Assembly: GCA_002343845.1 (NCBI GenBank) | Contig: DDSQ01000045.1 | Span: 32,588-64,862 of the forward strand | Reading direction: 5' to 3' | Origin: Planctomycetes bacterium UBA2386 | GTDB taxonomy: Bacteria; Planctomycetota; UBA1135; UBA2386 | Length of the DNA stretch: 32,275 nt | Part shown: positions 14,993 to 22,521 of the stretch, piece by piece | How the letters are laid out: each line of letters starts with the position of its first letter | Numbering within the stretch: position 1 is the stretch's first letter | Position numbers and translations under genes: made by a program | The notes under the pieces: model-generated | What the model was told of the DNA's origin: nothing | The model's input: only the letters and a program-made list of their open reading frames with translations | Databases searched by the model: none

Positions 14993-16699
14993 TCACCGCG
15001 CCCCGACGAAGGCCGGCGGCACGCGGTCGCTCGCGTGGGCTGGCGGCGGCAAGCCCAGCAACCGTGAGAACCAGACCACACCGAAGCCCGGCGTGCACGG
15101 TTCGTCGATCGTCGCGCCCGGCGGCGCGCCGCCCCCGCGCGCGATGCCGACGACCTCGCGGTCGTAGAGGTGCGGCGTGCCGTGCGACGCTGGCGTGGCG
15201 CCATCGAGCCAGTGCGGCTTCACCACGAACTGCACTTCGCCGGCCCGGCCCGGAAACAGGCCATCGACCAGCGAACGGCGCAGCGCGTCCGGCGCGCCGT
15301 CCGGCGCCAGCAGGTCCTCGGTCGCGAATGCGGCGGCGATGCCGGGCCGCGTGACGGCGGCGGCCGCGACCGCACGCGCAGCGTCGCGTCGGACCTCGGC
15401 GAGCTCGCGATCGCCACGCACCGCCTGCAGCACGTCGTCGTCGAGATACACCGAGAACTCGCCGACGTGCGACACGAAGCGCCGCCCGGACGGCGGCGGG
15501 CCGAGGCGCTTGCCGACCGCCTGCTCGGCGACCGCGCCGACCATCGTCTGCAGCAAGCCGCGGCCGCCTTCGCGCCCCTGCTCGATCTCCCACTCCGGCG
15601 TCGGACCGACACCGTGATCGGCGGTGAGCCAGATCGCCCACTTGCCGGCGCCGACCTGCGCGTCGAGGAACTGCAGGAACATGGCGAGGTCGCGGTCGAG
15701 CCGCAGCAGACCATCGCGCGCTTCGACGGATTCGGGGCCGAACACGTGGCCCATCACGTCGGTCGACGAGAACCCGACGCAGAGCAGGTCCGGGATCGCG
15801 TCGGCGCCGAGTTCCATGCCGCGCACGGTCGCCTCGGCCGCGAGGCGCACCGCGGTGTTGCCGAACGGCGAGGCGTAGACCTGCGCGTAGAAGGCCGATC
15901 CGGGAGCGGCGATGCCGCCGGTCATCGGCTGCGGCAGCGTGCGTCCGCCCCCGCCGTTGGCGTGCGGGGTCTCGTACGGACGCTCGTCGACGAGGCCGGC
16001 GTAGGCCGCATCCGGCCCGGTCCGCTCCCACACCGTGCCGTGGAAACGATCGATCGGCTTGCCCGCGTTCCACTCGGTGAGCCACGCCGGCATCGCGTCC
16101 ACCCAGGTGCTGTTGGTGACGAAACGACCGGTGCTCGACTCGCACCAGATCACGAGGTCGGCCTGCGGCCCGGCCATCAGGATCGCGCTGCGGTCCTTCC
16201 ACGCCACGCTCGCGACCCGGCTCCCGGGCACGCCCTTCTTCATCGCCGCAGCCAGCGTCGGCGCCACCATCGATCCCGGCCCACGATTGGCACCCTCGGG
16301 TGCATCGGGCAGCGCGGCGACCACCTCGTCGACGCAGTACGTGGTCGCGCGACGATCCCGCACCCACCACTTGTTGCGCACGATGCCGTGCACGCGCGCC
16401 GGCACGCCGGTGCCGATCGTCGCATGACCCGGGCCCGTCTCGGTGCAGGCGTGTTCGTACGCGCACTGCGAGAAGCGCGCGCCTTCGCGCAGCAGCCGCC
16501 GGAAACCGCCGTCGTCGGCGAGGTGCGGTTCGGCCGCCGCGAACACCCACTTCGCGAGTTGGTCGACGGCGCACACCACGACGAGGCGCGGCGGCTCCGA
16601 CAACGGCGGGTTGCCAACGGGTGCCGGCGTGCCCGGCTCCTGCGCGCAGGCGGCAGCGACCGCGACGAGGGCGGCGAGAACGACGGCGGTTCGCTTCAT
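14993..16699 (-). CDS. Alkaline phosphatase superfamily (PafA/NPP-like) exported phosphoesterase
   Basis: A 568-residue exported metalloenzyme. The N-terminus MKRTAVVLAALVAVAAAC is a signal peptide, and Cys18 may be lipidated. The core motifs of the type I phosphodiesterase/PafA family are present. They are VVCAVDQ (metal Asp46), TETGPGHATIGTGVPARVHG (probable nucleophile Thr88), FSSTDVMGHVFGPES (metal Asp and His) and TADHGVG (metal Asp-His). These predict a two-zinc phosphomonoesterase or phosphodiesterase acting outside the cytoplasm, likely in phosphate scavenging. It is coupled by a 4-base overlap (ATGA) to the upstream TIM-barrel gene and is followed by the S9 peptidase gene 43 bases on. 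The exact substrate cannot be told from these motifs. Confidence 0.9.
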   Translation of the reverse strand: MKRTAVVLAALVAVAAACAQEPGTPAPVGNPPLSEPPRLVVVCAVDQLAKWVFAAAEPHLADDGGFRRLLREGARFSQCAYEHACTETGPGHATIGTGVPARVHGIVRNKWWVRDRRATTYCVDEVVAALPDAPEGANRGPGSMVAPTLAAAMKKGVPGSRVASVAWKDRSAILMAGPQADLVIWCESSTGRFVTNSTWVDAMPAWLTEWNAGKPIDRFHGTVWERTGPDAAYAGLVDERPYETPHANGGGGRTLPQPMTGGIAAPGSAFYAQVYASPFGNTAVRLAAEATVRGMELGADAIPDLLCVGFSSTDVMGHVFGPESVEARDGLLRLDRDLAMFLQFLDAQVGAGKWAIWLTADHGVGPTPEWEIEQGREGGRGLLQTMVGAVAEQAVGKRLGPPPSGRRFVSHVGEFSVYLDDDVLQAVRGDRELAEVRRDAARAVAAAAVTRPGIAAAFATEDLLAPDGAPDALRRSLVDGLFPGRAGEVQFVVKPHWLDGATPASHGTPHLYDREVVGIARGGGAPPGATIDEPCTPGFGVVWFSRLLGLPPPAHASDRVPPAFVGAR

Positions 16700-17847
16700 C
16701 GAGCGAGGATCTTGGCCGCCCGTTCGATCGTTCGCCACGGCAACAGCCCGAGGTGGTAGATCGCGAGGCTGGCGACGCCGTGCTTGCCGCACAGAGCGCG
16801 CAGGGCCTCGAGGTCGGCGTCGCTCGCGAACTGCGGCGCCTTCGGCCAGAGGCAGACGCGCTGGCGCGCCAGCCCGGCCATGCCGTCGGCGGCGAGCAGC
16901 TTGCCGATCGCCTCGGGGCCCTCGCCGTAGCACGTCAGCACGCGTTCGTCGGTCGCGGGGAACGCCGCGGCCGAAGCCAGCGCGAGCTGGCTGCCGGTGA
17001 ACGTCGGGTTCGGATGCACCTGCACGGCGCGGGCGACGTTCGGCGTCGCGGCGACGACCTGGGCCGCGAGCGCGGCGATCGTGCGCGCGCGCGCCGCGAG
17101 CATCGGCGCGAGCCAACCGGGATCCGCGGTCGGCAGCTTGGCAGGCGCCATCGCGTCGGCATCGCGCACGTTCTGCTGGACGAAGGTGCGCACCGCCGCG
17201 CGCAGACCCTCGGCGTCGTGGCCGAGCGCGCCGAGTTGCGCCGTGCACGCGGTGCAGAAGCACGCCGACAGGGCCGCGTCGAGCAGGCCGCTCGGCGCGA
17301 AGCTCGCCTTGTCGTGGTGGCTGCTGTGCTTCCAGCCCATCTGGCCGAGCGCTTCGAGTTCGATCGTGCGCAGGCCGTGGTGCGCGGCGAGGTCCTTCAC
17401 CATCGCGAGCGTGTACTGGCGAACGGCGGGCTGGGCCGGACACAACGCGTAGACGTAGCGATCGCCGAACGCGTTCTGCACGCAGAGGTCCGGATGGCGT
17501 TCGCCAAGCCGCGAGTTGTGCGTGAACACGGTCCAGGCGCGCACGGCGAGACCGTGCCTGGCGGCGTCGGCGCACAGACGCTCGAGCGGCGACGGCCCGG
17601 TCGGCGGCACTTCGCCGGACGGCTCGGGCACGAGGCGTCCGTAGTCGCCGCGCGGGCGGAAGTGGGTCGTGCCGTCCTCGAGGAAGCGCACGGCTCCCTC
17701 GGGGTTCCAGGGCATGAGCCAGCGGCCGTCGTGGTAGCTGGTCGCCAGCGCGATTTCGGCGAAGCCGAGGTCGCGCACGCGCGCGAGGCCGCCGTGCTCG
17801 GCGAGCGCGCGGAGATCGAACGGATGCGCGTAGAGGCAGAGCTGCAT
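16696..17847 (-). CDS. Putative TIM-barrel protein, glycoside-hydrolase-like, unclassified
   Basis: A 383-residue soluble protein beginning MQLCLYAHPFDLRALAEHGG; the ATG at 17847 is where the barrel-like pattern begins, and longer frames run into the divergent promoter. Alternating strand/helix units (GFAEIALATSYHDGRW, GLAVRAWTVF, YVYALCPAQP, RTIELEALGQMGW, VARAVQVHPNP, VASLAIYHLGLLP) suggest a TIM barrel. They recall uncharacterised alpha-amylase-fold proteins. A Cys cluster (SACFCTACTAQ, about residues 237-247) could bind metal. There is no clear signal peptide. Active-site residues cannot be assigned; Glu in RTIELEALGQ is a candidate. It shares a 4-base overlap with the phosphatase gene downstream and diverges from the lipoprotein gene across 49 bases. 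Confidence 0.62.
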   Translation of the reverse strand: MQLCLYAHPFDLRALAEHGGLARVRDLGFAEIALATSYHDGRWLMPWNPEGAVRFLEDGTTHFRPRGDYGRLVPEPSGEVPPTGPSPLERLCADAARHGLAVRAWTVFTHNSRLGERHPDLCVQNAFGDRYVYALCPAQPAVRQYTLAMVKDLAAHHGLRTIELEALGQMGWKHSSHHDKASFAPSGLLDAALSACFCTACTAQLGALGHDAEGLRAAVRTFVQQNVRDADAMAPAKLPTADPGWLAPMLAARARTIAALAAQVVAATPNVARAVQVHPNPTFTGSQLALASAAAFPATDERVLTCYGEGPEAIGKLLAADGMAGLARQRVCLWPKAPQFASDADLEALRALCGKHGVASLAIYHLGLLPWRTIERAAKILAR

Positions 17848-17883
17848 TCGGGTCGCGGGCGGGAGCCTACCCGGATCGTTGGC

Positions 17884-17889
17884 TAGGAT
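17884..17889 (+). promoter_or_regulatory. Candidate -10 element giving a leaderless lipoprotein mRNA
   Basis: GGCTAGGATC places a TAGGAT hexamer so that 7 bases (CGCCCGC) separate it from the ATG at 17897; transcription would then begin at or next to the start codon. There is no Shine-Dalgarno. The spacing is that seen in leaderless genes of Deinococcus and Actinobacteria. No -35 hexamer is evident. A divergent TAGGCT on the minus strand (17864-17869) could serve the TIM-barrel gene. Confidence 0.45.
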
Positions 17890-17896
17890 CGCCCGC

Positions 17897-18772
17897 ATGT
17901 ACCGCGCGTCGACGTGGCTCGTCTTGCTCGCCGCCTGCGGCACGACTCCCCCCGGACGCGCGCCAACGCCGGACGCCCTGACCGCCACCAACGGCGCGCT
18001 CGTCGCGCGGCTCGTGCACGCCGCCTACGACCCCACCGCGCACGCCGCGACCAGCAAGCCGTGGCACCAGGTGTTCGACGCCACCGGCAAGCAGCTCACC
18101 AAGGACCTCGGCGGTTCCCACGAACACCACCGCGGCGTCTTCCTCGGCTGGAACCGCGTCCGTGTCGGCGCGCGCCAGTTCGACTTCTGGCACTGCGGCA
18201 ACGGCGAGACGCAGCGCGTGCGCAGCGTCGAACGCCAGCCCGGGCCGGGCGAAGCGCAGGTCCTGCGCGTCGATTGGTGTGGCAAGGACGGCCACCCGGT
18301 GCTGCACGAGGAGCGACGGCTCGCCGTGCAGAGCCTGCCCGACGCCAACGTCCTGCACTTCACGACCGAACTGCGCGCCGCTGACGACGACGTCGCCCTC
18401 GGCGGCGACCCCCACCACGCCGGGTGCCACTTCCGCGCCGTGCAGGCGTTCGCCGAGGCCGGTGCGACGCCAGTGCGGTTCGTGCGGCCGCCGACGGCGC
18501 GCGCCAGCCGCGACGACCTCTGGGCCGACTGCCGCTGGACGGCTGCGGTCCTGCCGTTCGCCGACGGCGACGTCACCGTGCTGCGTGTCGAGCATCCGGA
18601 CAACCCGAACGCATCGTGGTCGACTCGCGGCTATGGGCGCTTTGGCGCGACGTGGTCGGCCACGGCGACCCGCGAACGGCCCGTGCGCCTTGCCGTTGCC
18701 TACGTCGTCGCGACCGGCGCGCGCGAGGCGACGTGGTGCGAAGCGACGGCGAAGGTGGTGTTCGAGCGTTAG
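17897..18772 (+). CDS. DUF6807 (PmoA family) lipoprotein
   Basis: A 291-residue exported protein. The ATG at 17897 gives a lipoprotein signal MYRASTWLVLLAACGTTPP (lipobox LAAC, Cys15); six extra codons upstream would spoil it. The diagnostic family element is GGSHEHHRGVFLGWNRV followed by FDFWHC. Later come a second His-containing strand (GGDPHHAGCHFRA) and the C-terminal YGRFGATWSATAT. DUF6807 proteins, often misleadingly named methane oxygenase PmoA, are beta-sandwich proteins frequent in planctomycetes and near glycan genes; a galactose-mutarotase-like fold is plausible. No relation to methane oxidation is implied. Its stop overlaps the stop of the convergent yceH gene by 4 bases. Confidence 0.78.
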   Translation: MYRASTWLVLLAACGTTPPGRAPTPDALTATNGALVARLVHAAYDPTAHAATSKPWHQVFDATGKQLTKDLGGSHEHHRGVFLGWNRVRVGARQFDFWHCGNGETQRVRSVERQPGPGEAQVLRVDWCGKDGHPVLHEERRLAVQSLPDANVLHFTTELRAADDDVALGGDPHHAGCHFRAVQAFAEAGATPVRFVRPPTARASRDDLWADCRWTAAVLPFADGDVTVLRVEHPDNPNASWSTRGYGRFGATWSATATRERPVRLAVAYVVATGAREATWCEATAKVVFER

Positions 18773-19413
18773 CTGGAGAGCCGCGCCAGTTCCGCGCGCA
18801 GCTCCCGCACCGCGTCTTCGAGCGCCGCGACGCGCGCCGCGAGATCGCCGCCGCCTGGGGCCGGCTCGGCGCGCATCGGCGCGGTCACCACTGGCGCCGA
18901 CTCGCCGGCAGGCGTGGCGGCCGCACCATCCCCGAGCCGGTGCTGCCAGCGGCGGTCGCGCTCACGTGGACCGAGCGGCAACTGCTCGACGAGCCCCGGC
19001 GAACGCTGGCTCAGCCCGCGCAGCAGTTCTTCGATCTGCTCCGGCGTGCCGTGGTAACCCATGCGCGCGACGCGCGGCTTCAAGGCGCCTGGCGCCTGCG
19101 GTCCGCGCAGCAGCAGCTCGGCGACCACCGCGAGTTCGTGCGCCGACAGCTGCAGCACCTCGTCGAGCTTGTGCCGGAAACGCGGCACCCGCCCGCCGCC
19201 GTCGACCCGCGCGACGACGCCCTTCTCCTGCAGCGACATCACGGCCCCGGCGACCTGGAACGCGACCAGTTCGGTGATCGGGTCGCGGTTGTTCTGCTGG
19301 TTGCAGCCGCTGACGAGCGCGTTCTCGCTCATCGGGTAGGTGTCGGGCACCGAGAACTGCTTCTCGATCAGGACGCCGACGATGCGCTGTTCGGTGCGGT
19401 CGAGGCGGACCAT
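18769..19413 (-). CDS. yceH: YceH family protein (DUF480)
   Basis: A 214-residue DUF480 protein. The family core is unmistakable: TEQRIVGVLIEKQFSVPDTYP near residues 7-27 (split here as RIVGVLIEKQ and SVPDTYPMS), then GCNQQNNRDPI. A second winged-helix unit follows (LSAHELAVVAELLLRGPQ, then PGALKPR). The C-terminus has a linker and a short heptad-like coiled coil (AARVAALEDAVRELRAELARL). YceH has two winged-helix domains and no settled function; DNA binding is possible. An AAGGAG ribosome binding site sits 6 bases before the ATG, within the end of the preceding large membrane protein gene, 2 bases after its stop. Confidence 0.92.
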   Translation of the reverse strand: MVRLDRTEQRIVGVLIEKQFSVPDTYPMSENALVSGCNQQNNRDPITELVAFQVAGAVMSLQEKGVVARVDGGGRVPRFRHKLDEVLQLSAHELAVVAELLLRGPQAPGALKPRVARMGYHGTPEQIEELLRGLSQRSPGLVEQLPLGPRERDRRWQHRLGDGAAATPAGESAPVVTAPMRAEPAPGGGDLAARVAALEDAVRELRAELARLSS

Positions 19414-19415
19414 GG

Positions 19416-21389
19416 TCACTCCTTCTTCTCGCCGCCGCCGGGGATCAGGCCCTGCAGCCCGCCCGGCAGCTTCTTCTTCGCTTCGTCGAGCAGCTTCTGC
19501 TTCGCCGCGTCCTCGGCCTTCTTCTTCTCGGCGTCGAGCTTCGCCTTCGCCGCATCGACGTTCTCCTGCAGACCCTTCGTCGGATCGACGATGCCCTGCA
19601 GCGGCGTGCCGCCGAGCAGCTTGCCGGCCTGCCCCTGCACGAAGTTCGCCAGTTCCTGCTGCCCGGCGGCCAGCAGCGCCTGCTGCAACACCTTGTCGTC
19701 GAGCGCGACCGACGGTCGCGTCAGCGGCCCGCGCAGGCCGATCGGCACCAGCAGCGAATCGACCTTGGTCTCCTTGCTGCCCGCGAGCGCGAACAGCGTG
19801 TCGCGCAGCGTCACCTGCAACGGGGCGTCGATCGACAGCGGTGCACCAGCAGGGCCGCGGAAGCCGCCGTCGAGCGCCAGGTTCATCGTGCCGCCGCGCA
19901 GCGGAGGTGCGCCGCCGACCTTCAGCTTGCCGAAAACGGAATCGACCGGCAGCTCGTTCAGCGCGAACTTCAGGCCGAGGTCCGGCAGGCCGGCGCCGTT
20001 CGCGGCGCGGCCGGGCCGCAGCAGGCCGAGCGCCATCGCCCCGGACTGGGCCTTCAGGTCGAAGGTGAGGTTGCCGTCGACGAGCGACGGCGCGTCGCTG
20101 AGGTTGGTCGCGATCAGGTCGAGCTTGTCGGCCTTGCCGGAGATCGAGTAGCCGATGCCCTTGATCGCGACGTTCTCGATCAGGAAGCGCGGGGCCGCGG
20201 TGAGCAGGTGCGTGGCGACGACCTTCGCGAGGCCCGCCGTTTCCTGCCGTTCCCGCTCCGCTCGACGCTGCTCGGGCGTTGGTTCGGCCGTCGGCTCGTC
20301 GCCGCGCATCGCCTCGAGCCACTCCTGCGCCTGCGCGAGCCGCTGCTTCCAGACTTCGTACTCGGCGACCCAGTCCTCGATCGTCTTCTCGCCAGCCGGC
20401 GGCGGCGGCGGCTCGGGCGGCGGCGTCGGCGGGTCGATGCGCACCCCGGGCGTCGCGCGCGCACTGCCGCTGCGCGCCGTGTCGCTGATCAGGTTCTTCA
20501 CCACGAAGCGCTTGCGCAGCAGTTCGCCGGTGTCGATCTGGGCAGTGATCTCGTCGGCCGCGAACAGGTCCTTGCCGAGGTCTTCGCGGTCGGCGAGGGC
20601 GAGACCCGCGAGCTTCGCCTGCCCGTCGCCGAGGCCGATGCGCGCGGACTTCAGGTCGACGGTCGCGCCATTGATGCTGGCGAGGTTGTCGCGAACGACG
20701 CGCGTCATCACCGGCTCGCTGAACCAGGTCTGGAACACCCAGAGGCTCCCGACCAGCACGCCGGCCATCAGCACGCCGATCGGGCGGACCGGCAGGCCGA
20801 GCTTCTTGCGTTCGGCGAGTTCCTGCCACGACAGCTTGCCCTTGCCCTTGCCGAGGAACAGCCAGGCCAACAGGCGCACCGAACGTTTGCTGGCGTACTT
20901 CTGGTAACGCTCGCTGTTCGCCTCGAGGCCCGCCATGTGCGCGCGCAGCGCGCGCAGCGAACGGTTCAGCAGCATGCCAACGCCGACACCGAACGCGAGG
21001 CCGAGCACGAGGCCGCCGGTCGTCGCGTAGTACTCGAGCCCGAACCAGGCGGTGACCTTGCCGTCGATCAGCGCGCGGAACAGACCCTGCAGCGGACCGT
21101 CGAGCAGCCAGGTGCCGATCGTGTACGACACCGGCAGCAGGGCCAGGCTCAGCAGCTTGGCGACCAGCGTGGTGAGCCCGAACACGGCGAGGTTCGCGTT
21201 CAGGATCAGCACCAGGACCAGCAGCAGCAGGATCAGGCCGGGCGCCTGCAGGAAACCGCCGCCGAGGTCGCCGGGCAGGAAGAAGCCGGGCACGAAGCCG
21301 AGCACGCCGCCGAACACGGTGGCGAGCAGTACCTGGAACGGCGTCGCGTTGCCGCGCAGCACCGAGCCGATCTTGCGCACGAGGAACAT
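19416..21389 (-). CDS. Fusion of DUF2062/TIGR03546-like membrane domain with TIGR03545/AsmA-like domain
   Basis: A 657-residue membrane protein. Residues 1-160 form a multi-pass unit (NATPFQVLLATVFGGVLGFVPG, LILLLLVLVLILNANLAVFG, GLVLGLAFGVGVGML), like DUF2062/TIGR03546. After a charged loop, a helix at about 204-222 (IGVLMAGVLVGSLWVF) leads into an extracytoplasmic AsmA-like region. That region has LASINGATVDLKSARIGLGDG, then LIENVAIKGIGYSISGKA, FDLKAQSGAMALGLL and RGPLTRPSVALDD, with a Pro-rich linker near 325-345. The tail is a charged coiled coil ending in GGGEKKE. In other bacteria these two families are, to my knowledge, adjacent separate genes; here they are one polypeptide. AsmA-like proteins are linked to phospholipid transport and envelope integrity. 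The ATG at 21389 is chosen over an upstream ATG because a -10-like element lies directly before it. Confidence 0.72.
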   Translation of the reverse strand: MFLVRKIGSVLRGNATPFQVLLATVFGGVLGFVPGFFLPGDLGGGFLQAPGLILLLLVLVLILNANLAVFGLTTLVAKLLSLALLPVSYTIGTWLLDGPLQGLFRALIDGKVTAWFGLEYYATTGGLVLGLAFGVGVGMLLNRSLRALRAHMAGLEANSERYQKYASKRSVRLLAWLFLGKGKGKLSWQELAERKKLGLPVRPIGVLMAGVLVGSLWVFQTWFSEPVMTRVVRDNLASINGATVDLKSARIGLGDGQAKLAGLALADREDLGKDLFAADEITAQIDTGELLRKRFVVKNLISDTARSGSARATPGVRIDPPTPPPEPPPPPAGEKTIEDWVAEYEVWKQRLAQAQEWLEAMRGDEPTAEPTPEQRRAERERQETAGLAKVVATHLLTAAPRFLIENVAIKGIGYSISGKADKLDLIATNLSDAPSLVDGNLTFDLKAQSGAMALGLLRPGRAANGAGLPDLGLKFALNELPVDSVFGKLKVGGAPPLRGGTMNLALDGGFRGPAGAPLSIDAPLQVTLRDTLFALAGSKETKVDSLLVPIGLRGPLTRPSVALDDKVLQQALLAAGQQELANFVQGQAGKLLGGTPLQGIVDPTKGLQENVDAAKAKLDAEKKKAEDAAKQKLLDEAKKKLPGGLQGLIPGGGEKKE

Positions 21390-21395
21390 GCGGGC

Positions 21396-21401
21396 ACGGT
21401 A
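21396..21401 (-). promoter_or_regulatory. Candidate -10 element giving a leaderless mRNA for the AsmA-like fusion gene
   Basis: On the minus strand CGCCTACCGTGCCCGC runs straight into the ATG at 21389. The TACCGT hexamer is 6 bases from the start codon and there is no Shine-Dalgarno. The bases between (GCCCGC) also precede the lipoprotein ATG at 17897. Confidence 0.38.
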
Positions 21402-21443
21402 GGCGGTCGTCGCACCGTCCGCCAATCGCCGATCGCCGGCGGC

Positions 21444-22460
21444 TCAGTCGACGAAGACCGCAGCGAGCGTTGGCGCATCCAGGATGCGGTCGGTCCAGCG
21501 GTCGAGTTCGGCGGGGCTCGCCCCTCGGATCTGGGCGGCGACGGCGTCGGCAGGCGGGCCGAAGCGCCGGGTGACCAAACGCAGCAAGGCGTTGGCCTGG
21601 CCTTCCGTGCGGCCTTCCGTGCGGCCTTCGGTGCGGCCTTGGGTTCTGCCTTCGTTGCGCAGTTGCTCGGCCAACGACAAGAACTTCTTGGTCATGCGGG
21701 AACTGGTGATGCGGCGCTGCAACACACGCTGCACGGTCGCCAACGGCAGCGGTGTGGTCGCCTGGATGTAGTCTAGCACCGCCACGAAGAGCTCGTCGGC
21801 CGGGGACGTTTCAGCCAGGCGGGCGGCAGCGTTCTGGACGTCGCTCCACGCATCGACCCAGGCTGCGAACGCCTGCTCGCTCCGAGCGGAGGGCGGCAGG
21901 TACTGGAGCGTAGAGAGCGCGCACACGCCGAACACCGAAAGCGCGCGGTGACGCAGACGATCGGGGGACGCCTCGTGCAGGTCGTCGAGCGCGAACTCGA
22001 GCGACGGCAGGAACCGGTGCAGTTCGGTCGGGATGCGCGCGAGGTCGAACAGCTCCCGCACCTGCAACGGCGACCGCCACGGCTTCTGGCCGGCGTGCAC
22101 GACGACGGGCACGACGGGCGGAAGGAACGCGTCCCGAGGATGCGCCCGCCGGTGTCCGCGCAGGACGGCGGTGACCTGTTCGAGCATCTGCAACGCGTCG
22201 AACCGCGAGCCCTTCGACTTGTGCTCGAGCACGACGTAGAGCATCAGGTCACCGCCAGCCGCGAGGCGCACCGAGAACAGGACGTCGCAGACGATGCGCG
22301 TGCGACGCGCCCGCTGGGCTGGGTTGCGCCGCGTCAGCGTGCTCCAGTCGATGGCCCCGACCACGGGTGCTGGCAGGGCGCTGCGCAACAGCGGGCCAGC
22401 GTGCTCGGGATCGGAGAAGACGAGCTGGAACAGGTGGTCGTGCGGCTGCGCCACTCCCAT
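21444..22460 (-). CDS. Rpn family recombination-promoting nuclease / PD-(D/E)XK transposase-like protein
   Basis: A 338-residue Rpn (YhgA-like) protein. The N-terminus has the family pattern HDHLFQLVFSDPEHA, and the active-site region shows CDVLFSVRL followed by LYVVLEHKSKGS, a D...ExK arrangement of the PD-(D/E)XK fold. A middle region (VVPVVVHAGQKPW) is also typical. The C-terminal linker contains GRTE/GRTQ repeats encoded by a 12-base tandem repeat. Rpn proteins are DNA endonucleases that raise recombination frequency and are often gained, lost or expanded by repeat changes. It stands alone between the AsmA-like fusion gene and xylB, with 54- and 61-base gaps and no terminal inverted repeats seen around it, so it is not an intact insertion sequence. 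Confidence 0.84.
   Translation of the reverse strand: MGVAQPHDHLFQLVFSDPEHAGPLLRSALPAPVVGAIDWSTLTRRNPAQRARRTRIVCDVLFSVRLAAGGDLMLYVVLEHKSKGSRFDALQMLEQVTAVLRGHRRAHPRDAFLPPVVPVVVHAGQKPWRSPLQVRELFDLARIPTELHRFLPSLEFALDDLHEASPDRLRHRALSVFGVCALSTLQYLPPSARSEQAFAAWVDAWSDVQNAAARLAETSPADELFVAVLDYIQATTPLPLATVQRVLQRRITSSRMTKKFLSLAEQLRNEGRTQGRTEGRTEGRTEGQANALLRLVTRRFGPPADAVAAQIRGASPAELDRWTDRILDAPTLAAVFVD
21601..21660. repeat. 12-bp tandem repeat inside the Rpn-family gene
   Basis: Five 12-base units occupy this stretch: ccttccgtgcgg twice, ccttcggtgcgg, ccttgggttctg and a degenerate ccttcgttgcgc. On the coding strand each encodes a four-residue Gly-Arg-Thr-Glu/Gln unit. Because the unit is a multiple of three, copy-number change would lengthen or shorten the linker without shifting the frame. 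Confidence 0.9.
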
Positions 22461-22521
22461 GGTGGTGCGAGGCCCGCGATTCCCGGCCGGAACCGTGCAG
22501 CGCGGTGCGCCCGTACGTCGG

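Noticed and set aside
10150..15354. A 1734-codon open frame on the plus strand opposite several minus-strand genes
   Set aside because: Very high GC with third-position bias makes long antisense frames common. Its translation is Arg/His/Val-rich low-complexity sequence without motifs, while the opposite strand holds clear conserved families.
17897..18772. Methane monooxygenase subunit suggested by the PmoA family label
   Set aside because: The protein is a lipoprotein of the DUF6807 type without membrane-bound monooxygenase features; the label is a database naming artefact.
21601..21660. Short direct repeats as a CRISPR-like array
   Set aside because: The units are 12 bases, contiguous with no spacers, and in frame inside a coding sequence.
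21444..22460. Rpn gene as an intact insertion sequence
   Set aside because: No terminal inverted repeats or target-site duplication are seen in the flanking 54- and 61-base gaps, and Rpn proteins are often resident genes.
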